This document shows, piece after piece, positions 51,569 to 60,584 of a stretch of DNA of 64,000 bases; the first letter of the stretch is position 1, and each line of letters begins with the position of its first letter. The stretch lies in contig NZ_CP106793.1 in the NCBI RefSeq assembly GCF_025642135.1, positions 5,672,001 to 5,736,000 on the forward strand. The letters are read 5' to 3'. A program made the position numbers and the translations under genes. A model generated the notes under the pieces. That model was given only the letters and a program-made list of their open reading frames with translations. It was not told where the DNA came from and ran no database searches. The DNA is from Streptomyces cynarae. Its GTDB lineage: Bacteria > Actinomycetota > Actinomycetes > Streptomycetales > Streptomycetaceae.

Positions 51569-51599
51569 GCAGGGGCTGGCCCGAGGGGTCGGCCCCTGC
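51569..51599. terminator. Hairpin between convergent genes
   Basis: GCAGGGGC (51569-51576) pairs with GCCCCTGC (51592-51599), with further inner pairing. It separates the wblC operon from the ABC1 kinase gene. Confidence 0.65.
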
Positions 51600-51667
51600 G
51601 GCGCGTTGGGAGATCCGGGCCGTATCGGTACCCGGGGGCAGCCCGGCCCGGCGCGGGCCCGGGCCGG

Positions 51668-53041
51668 TCAGGCCTCCGCCGCCGGCTCCTCCTCCGTTGC
51701 CTCCTCCGGCAGGAAGCCCGGCAGCCACTCCTCCAGTTCGTCACGCAGGCGGACCGTCGCGCCCAGCTGGCACAGCACGCCGATCGTGCTCAGGGTCACC
51801 CGGTGGATGAGGAGGTAGGCCGGAGGAAGGTTGAGCTGCTTGCCCAGCTGGTGGGCGGGTGAGCGCGGGTCGGCGATACGGGCCGCCTGGCTGCGCATCC
51901 AGCCGCGGGTGAAGGTGAATTCGTCCGCCTGCGCCGGTTCGATGATCGGGAGGAGGTAGTCGAGGACCGCGGCGGGGTCGAGTGCGATGGACTCCTTGAC
52001 GAAGCCCTCCTCGCAGAGCAGTTCGTAGACCGACTGGGCGTCGCCTTCCAGGGTCATGCGCAGGGAGTGCCCGATCGGGGTGGGCAGGCCGCCCGGCAGG
52101 CGGTCGACCGTGCCGAAGTCGAGGACGCCGAGGCGCCAGCCGTCCTCCCCGTCACCGCGGCGGGGGCCGGGCAGGAGACGGAAGTTGCCCGGATGCGGGT
52201 CCGCGTGGAGCAGGCCCGTACGGGCCGGGCCGGAGAAGAGGAAGCGGGCCAGCAGCTGCCCGGCGCGGTTCCGCTGCTCCGGGGTGCCGTCGGAGATCAC
52301 CTCGGACAGCGGTATGCCGTCGATCCACTCGGTCACCAGGACCTGCTCGCACTGGTGCACCACCGCCGGCACCGTGACGTCGGGGTCGCCCGCGAACTCT
52401 TCCGCGTGGGCCCGCTGTGCCTGCGCCTCCAGCCCGTAGTCCAGCTCCTCCGAAACCCGGTCGCGCAGCTCCGCGATCAGCGGCTTGATGTCCATGCCCG
52501 GGATCAGAGGGCCCAGCAGACGGGCGAAACGGCTGAGTTGGTTCAGGTCGGAGAGCAGGGCGTCGCCCGCGCCCGGGTACTGGACCTTGACCGCGACCTC
52601 ACGGCCGTCGTGCCACACCCCGCGGTGCACCTGCCCGATCGAGGCCGCCGCCGACGGCTTGTCCTCGAATTCCAGGAACAGCTCCTGCCAGTCCGCGCCG
52701 AGCCTCTCCTCGAGCACCCCGCGCACCGTGCGGGTCGGCATCGGCGGGGCCGCCTCCTGAAGCTTGGTGAGGGCCGCGCGGTAGGGGCCGGCGACCTCTT
52801 CGGGGAGCGCCGACTCGAAGACGGACAGGGCCTGCCCGAACTTCATGGCGCCGCCCTTGAGCTCACCCAGCACCTTGAACAGTTGTTCGGCTGTGCGCTG
52901 TTGGAGTTCGCGGCCGACCATCTCCGCGGACTCGCCGACGATCCGTTTGCCGAGCCCCCAGGTCGCCCGCCCGGCGAAGCCGAGCGGGAGTGCGGCGAGC
53001 TTGGCAGTCCGGGTGACCGCCTTCCGGGGAAGATCAGACAT
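51668..53041 (-). CDS. ABC1/AarF (UbiB-like) atypical kinase
   Basis: A 457-residue protein from ATG 53041 with GGAGGG upstream. UbiB-family signatures: the KxGQ motif GAMKFGQALSVFESALPEE, the A-rich AAASIGQVHRG loop, VAVKVQYPG, ELDYGLEAQAQ, and HADPHPGNFRLL plus LDFGTVDRLP for catalysis. Such proteins are membrane-associated ATPase/kinase-like regulators of isoprenoid lipid metabolism. It overlaps the preceding ThiF-like gene by 8 nt, so the two are co-translated. Confidence 0.9.
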   Translation of the reverse strand: MSDLPRKAVTRTAKLAALPLGFAGRATWGLGKRIVGESAEMVGRELQQRTAEQLFKVLGELKGGAMKFGQALSVFESALPEEVAGPYRAALTKLQEAAPPMPTRTVRGVLEERLGADWQELFLEFEDKPSAAASIGQVHRGVWHDGREVAVKVQYPGAGDALLSDLNQLSRFARLLGPLIPGMDIKPLIAELRDRVSEELDYGLEAQAQRAHAEEFAGDPDVTVPAVVHQCEQVLVTEWIDGIPLSEVISDGTPEQRNRAGQLLARFLFSGPARTGLLHADPHPGNFRLLPGPRRGDGEDGWRLGVLDFGTVDRLPGGLPTPIGHSLRMTLEGDAQSVYELLCEEGFVKESIALDPAAVLDYLLPIIEPAQADEFTFTRGWMRSQAARIADPRSPAHQLGKQLNLPPAYLLIHRVTLSTIGVLCQLGATVRLRDELEEWLPGFLPEEATEEEPAAEA

Positions 53042-54257
53042 GCGCCCTCCAAGTCCCAGACAGCCGTGCCGCGTGTGCCTTGCGGGAGAGGTTCCTCGAC
53101 GGCCGTTGCTCCGCCATTGTCTCGCGCGGATCCTCGTCCTTAGAGGTGTGTCCCTCCTTACCTTTCTCCGCCGCGCCGCACCCGCATGCGGGATGCGCCC
53201 ACACCGGCCGAGCGTGCCAGTCGAACCTGGGCACGGACGCCTCCCAGCGTGCGCCCGAACTTGCGGGCTCGGAGCCGTCCAGGAAGGCGAGCGCATGCCC
53301 GGCGGCGACTCCCGCGACGGCGGTCGCCAACGCCAGGTCGCACGCCTGGACCTGGGGCGGGCGCCCCGAGCGCCACTGGGCGACCAGACGTGGCCAGGTC
53401 TCGTCCCGGTCGCCGCGCCCCCGGTCGAGGCAGCCGGCGCAGCTCGTCTCGCCCGGCAGGACGAAGGGGCCGACGATGCCCGTGCCTTCCGCGACACCCG
53501 CGTACAGATGGGGTGTTCCCGAGGCGATCAGCGGTTCGGCGCTGAGCGGGTCGGGAGCGTGCACTTCGACGCCGTCGCGCGGGGCGAGGATCACCAGCGA
53601 GAAGCCGGGATCCGGGTCGTCGTGGAGAGAGCGGCGCGCGGCGTGTGCCCGTCGCGGGGGCCGGTCGGGAGCGGCCGCGCGGACCGCACGGCGTGCCGCC
53701 TCCTCTCTGCGCTCACCGATCGCGTCCGCCGGCAGGCCACCCGGGGCCACGTCCCACGGCTCGACGCAGCCCGTGTCGCGGACGTCGATCTCGCCGACGC
53801 CGGCGCCCGCGAGGAGCGAGGCGAGGAGGACGCCCACACGGCCCGCACCGCGGACCTGGACGCGGAGGGAGCGGCGGGCGGCCAGACGCCGGGCGGCCTC
53901 GCCGGGTGAGCGGGTGACCAGGGACAGGGATGCCAGATCGGCACGGAGGCGATCGAGGACGGTCGCCTTGCCGCGGAGGGTGTCGGCCTGCGGGCCACCG
54001 CCGGTGGCGTCGTCGAGCAGGCCCGCGCCCGACAGGTTGCCCACGAGCGCGTCGACGTGTCCGTCCGGCAGGCCCATGCGGCGGGCCTCCTCGCGGAGCA
54101 GCGGCAGCCCGCGGGTGCCGTCGAGCAGGGTGAGGAAGCTGCCCGTCGCGGTGTCCACCGGGCCCAACACCATCGCGTGCGCGGGTGCCATCCCGAACTG
54201 GACGGTGTTCAGATCGCGCCAGCCGCGCCGCAGCGCGGGCTTCACCATCGGATGCAT
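53034..54257 (-). CDS. ThiF-family adenylyltransferase-like protein
   Basis: A 407-residue protein (start ATG 54257, MHPMVKPALRRGWRD) with an N-terminal winged-helix-like region and a Rossmann E1-like domain: VQVRGAGRVGVLLASLLAGA, GEIDVRDTGCVEPWDVAPGG and the metal Cys pairs SCAGCLDR and PACGCG. The nucleotide loop is GAGRVG, so ATP binding is plausible. The usual catalytic Cys region is not obvious. The C-terminus overlaps the ABC1 kinase start. The carrier protein or substrate is unknown; RiPP or sulfur-carrier activation are possibilities. Confidence 0.75.
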   Translation of the reverse strand: MHPMVKPALRRGWRDLNTVQFGMAPAHAMVLGPVDTATGSFLTLLDGTRGLPLLREEARRMGLPDGHVDALVGNLSGAGLLDDATGGGPQADTLRGKATVLDRLRADLASLSLVTRSPGEAARRLAARRSLRVQVRGAGRVGVLLASLLAGAGVGEIDVRDTGCVEPWDVAPGGLPADAIGERREEAARRAVRAAAPDRPPRRAHAARRSLHDDPDPGFSLVILAPRDGVEVHAPDPLSAEPLIASGTPHLYAGVAEGTGIVGPFVLPGETSCAGCLDRGRGDRDETWPRLVAQWRSGRPPQVQACDLALATAVAGVAAGHALAFLDGSEPASSGARWEASVPRFDWHARPVWAHPACGCGAAEKGKEGHTSKDEDPRETMAEQRPSRNLSRKAHAARLSGTWRAHV

Positions 54258-54479
54258 GACCGGCCCCCGTAGTCCGTAATGCGTCAGTAAGTCGTCAGAT
54301 GACGGCGGATGTGTCGGTCCGCCGACGCATGCCAGCATGCCTGGACGCAACGGGAGCGTGCCGAAAGTTGTCCACAGGCGGAGGCGTTCGTCATACGAAT
54401 CAAGTGCGCGGGGTGGGGATCAGCTCGGAACCGTGCCGGAGGCGGGACTTCCCCCGTGTGCAACGGGTAACGTCGGGGC

Positions 54480-55076
54480 GTGCCCGCCGACCCACCGCAC
54501 CGTGCCGAAAAGCCACAGCGCAGCACGACCAGCCAGCCGCCGAGCGGCTCGGGGGGGAGCGCGATCGAGGTTCGCAGAAGCGCGCGACGCCGCAGGACGG
54601 TGTCCGCGTACCGCGAGGGTGATCGCACCGTCGTGCTCATCCCCGCCCGGATGTCCAAGGCGGAGGAGCAGCGCTGGGTGACCGTCATGCTCGACAAGCT
54701 GGCCGCCCAGGAGAGCCGCCGGGTGATCGGCGACGCCGATCTGGCCGAGCGCGCGGAGCGGCTGTCGCTGCAGTACCTGGACGGCCGGGCGCGGCCCGCC
54801 TCGGTCCGCTGGGTCACCAACCAGAACACGCGGTGGGGCTCGTGCACCCCGACCGAGGGCAGTATCCGTCTGTCGCACCGGCTGCAGGGCATGCCCGAGT
54901 ACGTCATCGACTACGTCCTGCTGCACGAGCTCGCACATCTGCTCGTACCGGGACATGGCCCGCGTTTCTGGCGGTTGCTGGAGGCGTATCCGCGCACCGA
55001 GCGTGCCCGCGGCTATCTGGAAGGGGTGGTCGCGGCCGACCGGCTGCCGTACCAGCCGGCGCAGGACGAGGAGTAG
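54480..55076 (+). CDS. YgjP/SprT-type M48 metallopeptidase
   Basis: A 198-residue protein from GTG 54480. The C-terminal DUF45/YgjP domain has NTRWGSCTPTEGSIRLSHRL, YVLLHELAHLLVPGHGPRFW and the zinc HELAH. TAACGT (54468-54473) lies 6 nt before the GTG, so translation is probably leaderless. The gene is divergent from the ThiF-like gene across 222 bp. Substrates of this family are unknown. Confidence 0.85.
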   Translation: MPADPPHRAEKPQRSTTSQPPSGSGGSAIEVRRSARRRRTVSAYREGDRTVVLIPARMSKAEEQRWVTVMLDKLAAQESRRVIGDADLAERAERLSLQYLDGRARPASVRWVTNQNTRWGSCTPTEGSIRLSHRLQGMPEYVIDYVLLHELAHLLVPGHGPRFWRLLEAYPRTERARGYLEGVVAADRLPYQPAQDEE

Positions 55077-55280
55077 AGGCGCCTCGTCCACACCGTCCTC
55101 AGCGGTCGTACGGGTCACTTCCATACTCCGCGCCCACACCGCAGAGCGCCGAGAAGCTGCAGGGTCGTCGCGACGATGCGGTTGTGTACCGGGTCTGTAC
55201 CGGCTCACTCCGCTCCGTGCGTTTGCCGTTAGCCTGGCGCGACGCACTCGCACATTCGGGATGGGGGACGGTCGTTACGC

Positions 55281-56930
55281 ATGGCCAGGGAATTCCAACG
55301 CGGCCACAAGGCCAGGATCAGTGACCTCACGGCGGGCACGGACCTGTACGTAGGCGTGCAGATCTCCGGACCCGGACTGGCGTTCGACATCAGTTGCTTC
55401 GGCCTGGATGCCGACGAACGGCTCTCGGACGACCGGTACTTCGTCTTCTTCAACCAGCCGAAGACGCCGGAGGAGGCCATTCAGCTCCTGGGTCCGCAGG
55501 CGGGGGACACGGAGTCCTTCAGGGTCACGCTCGACAGGATCCCGCCGCACATCCACAAGCTGTCCTTCACGGCGACGATCGACGGCGCCGGACAGATGTC
55601 GCAGATCGGCCCCGGATACCTGCGTATCGTCGCGGGCGGCGAGGAAGTGGCGCGCTACCCCTTCAGCGGCTCGGAGTTCACCACCGAACGCGCCGTCATG
55701 CTGGGCGACTTCTACCTCAAGGACGTCTGGCGGTTCGCCGCGGTCGGGCAGGGTTTCGACGGCGGCCTCGAGGCACTGCTGAAGAACTTCGGCGGGGAGG
55801 TCCTCGAGGAGGAGGAGCAGCCGCCCGCCCCGCAGCAGCCGCAGACCGGTGCCGCCCCGGGGTTCGCCCCGCCTGCGTTCGCCGCCCCGGCCGCTCCTGC
55901 CCCGGCGCCCGCACCCCCGCACCCCCGGCTCCCGCTCCCGCGCCGATGCCGCAGCCCGCCCCCCAGGGCTACGCGCCGCCTCAGGGAGCCACTCCGCACT
56001 CCCCGCGCCCGCGCCCTCCGTGCACGCCGCGCCCACCATCGTCGCGCCCCTGAACACGCCTCCCGCCGGAGCCGTGCCGCCGCCGGGCCCGGCGCCGCAC
56101 GCCCAGCCGCCCGCTCCGCCCGGCCCCCGCCCGGATACGGACAGCAGCCGGGTGCGTCGACGCCACCCGGATACGCACAGCAGCCGCCGTACGGCCAGGC
56201 TCCTGGCCAGTACCCGGCCCCGCCCGGCGCTCCCTCGCCGTACGGCGCTCCCCAGGGCGCTCCGCAGGCCGCCGGTGTGGCCGCCGCGTTGCAGGCCTAC
56301 AAGGAGACGCCCACCGGGCAGCGTTGGACGCAGCAGAACAAGAAGCTGGTCCGCGTGGACCTCGGCATCGGCGGCCAGCCGGTACTGGCCCGCCAGGGCA
56401 GCATGGTGCTCTACCAGGGCAAGGTCGACTTCGGCTACAAGGGCGCCGGCTTCGCCGGGCGGATCGTGGGCAACGCCACCGGCCAGGAGATGCAGCTCAT
56501 GCGCTGCACGGGCCAGGGACAGGTGTTCCTCGCGGAGAACGCCACCGATCTGCACCCGATTGAACTCCAGGGGGACGCGATCTGTGTCTCCGCGGAGAAC
56601 GTCCTCGCCTTCGACGAATCCCTCCAGTACGAGGTGCGGCGCATCGAGGGGCACGGCATCCCCGGGGGCGCCCTGTTCACCATGCAGTTCCAGGGAACCG
56701 GCACGATCGTCGTCAAGACGCACGGCGCACCCGTGGTGCTGCCCGTCACCCCGACGACGTTCGTGGACTCCAACGCCGTCGTCGCCTGGTCGGCCGCCGC
56801 CCAGGTGATCGTCTCCAGCCAGGTACGCATGCGCCGCAACGCCTACCCGGGCCACACCGGTGAGGGCGTCAATCTGCAGTTCCGCGCCGCGCCCGGCAAT
56901 TTCGTCGTCGTCCAGCCGTACGAGGTCTGA
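55281..56930 (+). CDS. TerD-AIM24 fusion protein with frame-slipped linker
   Basis: A 549-codon frame from ATG 55281. Residues 1-180 are a TerD-like domain (GPGLAFDISCFGLDADERLS, FYLKDVWRF, GQGFDGGLEALLKNFGGEV). Residues 335-549 are an AIM24 beta-sandwich (RVDLGIGGQPVLARQGSMVL and LMRCTGQGQVFLAENATDL). Between them lies a proline-rich linker. From about 55910 to 56130 this frame reads an unlikely Arg-rich sequence. The other two frames in turn supply typical linker text (APAPAPMPQPAPQGYAPP; then APTIVAPLNTPPAGAVPPPG). Three missing bases, summing to a full codon, would explain this. Confidence 0.8.
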   Translation: MAREFQRGHKARISDLTAGTDLYVGVQISGPGLAFDISCFGLDADERLSDDRYFVFFNQPKTPEEAIQLLGPQAGDTESFRVTLDRIPPHIHKLSFTATIDGAGQMSQIGPGYLRIVAGGEEVARYPFSGSEFTTERAVMLGDFYLKDVWRFAAVGQGFDGGLEALLKNFGGEVLEEEEQPPAPQQPQTGAAPGFAPPAFAAPAAPAPAPAPPHPRLPLPRRCRSPPPRATRRLREPLRTPRARALRARRAHHRRAPEHASRRSRAAAGPGAARPAARSARPPPGYGQQPGASTPPGYAQQPPYGQAPGQYPAPPGAPSPYGAPQGAPQAAGVAAALQAYKETPTGQRWTQQNKKLVRVDLGIGGQPVLARQGSMVLYQGKVDFGYKGAGFAGRIVGNATGQEMQLMRCTGQGQVFLAENATDLHPIELQGDAICVSAENVLAFDESLQYEVRRIEGHGIPGGALFTMQFQGTGTIVVKTHGAPVVLPVTPTTFVDSNAVVAWSAAAQVIVSSQVRMRRNAYPGHTGEGVNLQFRAAPGNFVVVQPYEV

Positions 56931-56941
56931 GGGAGCCCGTC

Positions 56942-57622
56942 ATGAACCAGCCGCTCGCGGGCTACGCCCCCGCACCCGTCACCGCCCGCATGGAGAACCA
57001 CGGCAGCCACATGCTGAAGGTCGCCATGCAGACCGGAAACGACCTCCTCGCGCGCGTGGGCTCGATGGTCGCCTACGAGGGGTTCATCCAGTACGAGCCC
57101 AACCCGCCCGCCGTGCGCCAGATCGCGCGCGACTGGATGACCGGTGAGGGCGCGCCCCTGATGAAGTGCTCCGGCGACGGTCTGCTCTACCTCGCCGACT
57201 ACGGGGCGAACGTCGTCGTCATCAACCTGGGCGGCGATGCGATCTCCGTCAACGCAACCAACCTCCTCGCCTTCGACGCCCACCTGCAGTGGGGCGTCGA
57301 ACGCGTCAAGGGACTCGCCAAGTTCGCCGGACAGGGCCTGTGGAACACGAAGATCTCCGGGCAGGGCTGGGTCGCCCTGACCTCCCGGGGCACCCCGATC
57401 GTGGTCGACTGCGGCGGAGGTGAGGACGAGACGTACGTCGACCCGGACGCCCTCGTCGCCTGGTCCCCGAACCTCAAGGTGAAGGGCAAGCGCAGCTTCA
57501 AGGCGCAGTCGCTCATCGGGCGCGGCAGCGGCGAGGCCTACCAGATGGCGTTCTCCGGGCAGGGCATCGTGGTCGTCCAGCCCAGCGAGGACAGCACCGA
57601 CCGCCTCCGGATCCGGGGCTGA
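56942..57622 (+). CDS. AIM24 family protein (second copy)
   Basis: A 226-residue protein from ATG 56942, 11 nt after the fusion gene. It is a single AIM24-type beta-sandwich with KVAMQTGNDLLARVGSMVAY near residue 25, LMKCSGDGLLYLADYG and AFSGQGIVVVQPSE at the end. The family is named after a mitochondrial protein (AIM24) and is widespread in bacteria near Ter genes, with unknown function. It is paralogous to its two neighbours and probably assembles with them. Confidence 0.85.
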   Translation: MNQPLAGYAPAPVTARMENHGSHMLKVAMQTGNDLLARVGSMVAYEGFIQYEPNPPAVRQIARDWMTGEGAPLMKCSGDGLLYLADYGANVVVINLGGDAISVNATNLLAFDAHLQWGVERVKGLAKFAGQGLWNTKISGQGWVALTSRGTPIVVDCGGGEDETYVDPDALVAWSPNLKVKGKRSFKAQSLIGRGSGEAYQMAFSGQGIVVVQPSEDSTDRLRIRG

Positions 57623-57639
57623 GGGGGAAACCGCACACC

Positions 57640-58395
57640 ATGCAGAGCTCGCTTTTCGCCTACAACGAGCAGCAGACCCAGGAGCGCTACAGCCTGCAGA
57701 ACCCGCAGATGCTGCGCGTCCTGCTGGAGGGCCACGACGACGTCCTGGCGCGCAAGGGCACCATGGTCGCCTACCAGGGGCTCATCGAGTTCGACGCCGA
57801 GTACCAGAGCGGCGGTCAGCGGCGCGCGCGTGCGCACACCGGTGAGGGCCTGGATCTGATGCGCTGTCACGGACAGGGCACCGTCTACCTCGCCAACCTC
57901 GCCCAGCACGTGCACATCATGGACGTCGAGCAGGACGGGCTGACCGTCGACAGCAGTTACGTCCTCGCGATGGACTCCTCGCTGCACTACGAGGTCATCG
58001 CCGTCGACAGCCTGTACGGGATCTCCGGCTCCGGCAAGTACCAGCTCAACATCACCGGCCGCGGCAAGGTCGCGCTGATGACGTCGGGTGCGCCACTGCT
58101 GATGCGGGTCACCCCGGACAAGTACGTCAACTGCGACGCCGACGCGATCGTCGCCTGGTCCACCGGCCTGCGGGTGCAGATGCAGGCCCAGACGCACTCC
58201 TCCGGGGTGTGGCGGCGCCGGGGCACCACCGGTGAGGGATGGGAGCTCAGCTTCATGGGCAACGGCTTCGCGCTCGTGCAGCCCAGCGAGCTGTTGCCGC
58301 CGCAGAACGCCCAGATCGGGCAGGGGCTGGCCGCGCAGTTCGGCATGGGGCAGCAGGGGGCACGGGGACAGAACCAGGGCAACGTCTGGAGCTGA
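57640..58395 (+). CDS. AIM24 family protein (third copy)
   Basis: A 251-residue protein from ATG 57640, 17 nt after the second copy. Core motifs are LLEGHDDVLARKGTMVAYQG, LMRCHGQGTVYLANLAQHVH and NGFALVQPSELLP. It ends with a glutamine/glycine-rich tail. The three-gene row ends at a perfect 17-bp terminator, which makes a closed operon. Confidence 0.85.
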   Translation: MQSSLFAYNEQQTQERYSLQNPQMLRVLLEGHDDVLARKGTMVAYQGLIEFDAEYQSGGQRRARAHTGEGLDLMRCHGQGTVYLANLAQHVHIMDVEQDGLTVDSSYVLAMDSSLHYEVIAVDSLYGISGSGKYQLNITGRGKVALMTSGAPLLMRVTPDKYVNCDADAIVAWSTGLRVQMQAQTHSSGVWRRRGTTGEGWELSFMGNGFALVQPSELLPPQNAQIGQGLAAQFGMGQQGARGQNQGNVWS

Positions 58396-58398
58396 GCA

Positions 58399-58436
58399 GG
58401 GTGAGGGGTGACCGCGGCGGCGGTCACCCCTCACCC
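58399..58436. terminator. Bidirectional 17-bp perfect hairpin
   Basis: 58399-58415 pairs without mismatch with 58420-58436 around a GGCG loop. It lies between the AIM24 operon and the convergent NUDIX gene. Confidence 0.85.
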
Positions 58437-58447
58437 GTTCACGACCT

Positions 58448-58963
58448 TCACAGCCTGGCGCGCGTCGCCTCCAGCAGCCGTACGACGGACTCGTCCGCCA
58501 CGTCCGCCACCTCCGCGTACGGGAACCAGCGCAGGTCCAGGGACTCGTCGCTGATCGCCTCCACCGCACCGGCCGGGGCGAGCGCCGCGTACTGGACGTC
58601 GAGGTGCCAGGCGCACGGCGTGTGGTGCCGGTCCAGGCGCACTGGCCCGCCGGGCAGCAGAATCAGTCCCTCGATGCCCGACTCCTCCGTCGCCTCGCGG
58701 CGTGCGGCGTCCGCCAGCGTCACGTCGTCCGGCTCACAGTGGCCGCCCATCTGAAGCCACATCCGGATCTTCTTGTGCAGGGTCAGGAGTACCCGGCCGT
58801 GCTCGGGGTCGATCACCAGTGCGCTCGCGGTGATGTGTCCGTCCGCACAGGACTTCCACATGCCGTCCTGGTGCGCCTGGAGGTGGTCGAGATAGGCCTG
58901 GCGCAGCTCTTCCTGGTCCTCGTAGGACTTGAGCACGAGGACCGCGTCGTCGTAGAGGCTCAC
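58448..58963 (-). CDS. NUDIX hydrolase
   Basis: A 171-residue protein from GTG 58963, overlapping the upstream zincin-like gene by GTGA. The Nudix box is GGHCEPDDVTLADAARREAT then EESGI. The first Glu position is Asp and one residue is inserted, but RE and EE are kept. The preceding HKKIRMWLQMGGH is typical of small-NTPase/housecleaning NUDIX members. The exact nucleotide is unknown. Confidence 0.85.
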   Translation of the reverse strand: MSLYDDAVLVLKSYEDQEELRQAYLDHLQAHQDGMWKSCADGHITASALVIDPEHGRVLLTLHKKIRMWLQMGGHCEPDDVTLADAARREATEESGIEGLILLPGGPVRLDRHHTPCAWHLDVQYAALAPAGAVEAISDESLDLRWFPYAEVADVADESVVRLLEATRARL

Positions 58964-60393
58964 TCGGCGTCGTCGCCCTCGGCTGCGCCGTCGTCCTTCT
59001 TCTTCAGGTCAGGCTTCGGAGCGGAGCCGTCCGCCGCCTCGCCGAGCATCTTGTCCAGCTCGGAGAAGTCGAGCTGCTCGCGGTGCACGAAGCCGTCCGG
59101 GTCGTCCAGGTCGGACGCCGTCGGCAGCATGTCCGGGTGTGCCCACAGGCCGTCCCGGCCGTCCACGCCGCGCGCGTCCGTGAGCGACGCCCACAGGCGG
59201 GAGGCGTCCCGCAGCCGGCGCGGGCGCAGCTCCAGGCCGATCAGCGTGGCGAACGTCTGCTCGGCCGGGCCGCCCGAGGCGCGACGGCGGCGCAGGGTCT
59301 CGCGCAGCGCGTCCGCGGACGCCAGGCGCGGCTTCGCGGCCGCGTGCACCACCGCGTCTACCCAGCCCTCGACGAGCGCCAGCGCCGTCTCCAGACGGGC
59401 CAGGGCCGCCTTCTGCTCCGGCGTGTCCTCCGGCTGGAACATGCCCTGCTGGAGCGCCTGCTGCAACTCCTCAGGGTTCTGCGGGTCGAACTGGCCGACC
59501 ACGTCCTCCAGCTTCGCCGTGTCGACCTTGATGCCGCGGGCGTAGCCCTCGACGGCGCCGAACAGGTGCGAGCGCAGCCACGGCACGTGCGCGAACAGGC
59601 GCTGGTGGGCGGCCTCGCGCAGCGCGAGGTACAGCCGCACCTCCTCCTTGGGCACGCCCAGGTCCTTGCCGAACACCTCGATGTTCAGCGGCAGCAGCGC
59701 GGCCTTCCCGGCCGGGCCGAGCGGCAGACCGATGTCGGTGGAGCCGACGACCTCGCCCGCGAGCACGCCGACGGCCTGCCCGATCTGCGTACCGAACATG
59801 GCGCCGCCCATGGAGCGCATCATGCCGATCAGCGGCCCCGCCATGGCCTGCATCTCCTCCGGCAGGACGTCGCCCATGGCCGCGCCGACGCGCTCGGCGA
59901 CCGGGTCGACGAGCTCCTTCCACACCGGCAGGGTCGCCTCGACCCACTCCGCGCGGCTCCAGGCCACCGCGGAGCCCGAGCCGGACGGCAGCGACGTCGC
60001 GTCGTCGAGCCACAGGTCGGCCAGGCGGACGGCCTCCTCCACGGCGGAGCGCTCGCCGGGGCTCACGCTCTGGTCCTTGGTGCCGTCGGGGGTGCCCTGG
60101 GAGACCGTCTGGCGGGCGATCTGCTTGGCCATGTCCCAGTTCACCGGGCCGCCCTCGTAGGAGAGCATCTGGCCCAGCTGCTGGAAGGCGGCGCCCAGGT
60201 CGGTGGGGTTCAGGGAACCGAACATCGCTGCGAGCGGGTTGTCGGCGCCGGCACCGCCGGCTCCGGGAATCCCGAAGCCGAACGGGTTGGCCGGTCCCTG
60301 ACCACCGCCGCTCTGCGGGTCCTTCTTCTTGCCCTCGTCGCCGTTCTCCGGCTCCTCCGGCGGAAGGCCGAATCCGAATGGGGTGTCACTCAC
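58960..60393 (-). CDS. Zincin-like metallopeptidase family protein (F420-associated type)
   Basis: A 477-residue protein from GTG 60393 with GAGGAA upstream. It opens with DTPFGFGLPPEE and a G/P-rich region, then an all-helical domain with AEWVEATLPVWKELVDPVAE, GTQIGQAVGVLAGEVVG, LPLNIEVFGKDLGVP and LREAAHQRLFAHVPWL. The last is the position of the zinc motif in the TIGR03624/DUF2342 family, although it lacks a true HExxH. Proteolytic activity is therefore doubtful. It is coupled to the NUDIX gene. Confidence 0.8.
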   Translation of the reverse strand: MSDTPFGFGLPPEEPENGDEGKKKDPQSGGGQGPANPFGFGIPGAGGAGADNPLAAMFGSLNPTDLGAAFQQLGQMLSYEGGPVNWDMAKQIARQTVSQGTPDGTKDQSVSPGERSAVEEAVRLADLWLDDATSLPSGSGSAVAWSRAEWVEATLPVWKELVDPVAERVGAAMGDVLPEEMQAMAGPLIGMMRSMGGAMFGTQIGQAVGVLAGEVVGSTDIGLPLGPAGKAALLPLNIEVFGKDLGVPKEEVRLYLALREAAHQRLFAHVPWLRSHLFGAVEGYARGIKVDTAKLEDVVGQFDPQNPEELQQALQQGMFQPEDTPEQKAALARLETALALVEGWVDAVVHAAAKPRLASADALRETLRRRRASGGPAEQTFATLIGLELRPRRLRDASRLWASLTDARGVDGRDGLWAHPDMLPTASDLDDPDGFVHREQLDFSELDKMLGEAADGSAPKPDLKKKDDGAAEGDDAE

Positions 60394-60584
60394 GGGATTC
60401 CTCGGCTGGTAAGGCCACCGGTTCCTTCCGGCGGCTGGCTGCCCGACAACACCACCCAGCGTAGACACCTTGACCCGATCGGGCCTGGGTGCTTCGCCGA
60501 CTCCCGGCCTGCGGCAGGATGGATGCCACCTGGTACGCACGCGTGCTTTGCGTCCGTATGGAAGACAACCGCTGGAGACGCCCG

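Noticed and set aside
53034..54257. Naming the ThiF-like protein as ThiF or MoeB
   Set aside because: It lacks the clear arginine and cysteine motifs seen in MoeZ in this same window and has an added N-terminal region.
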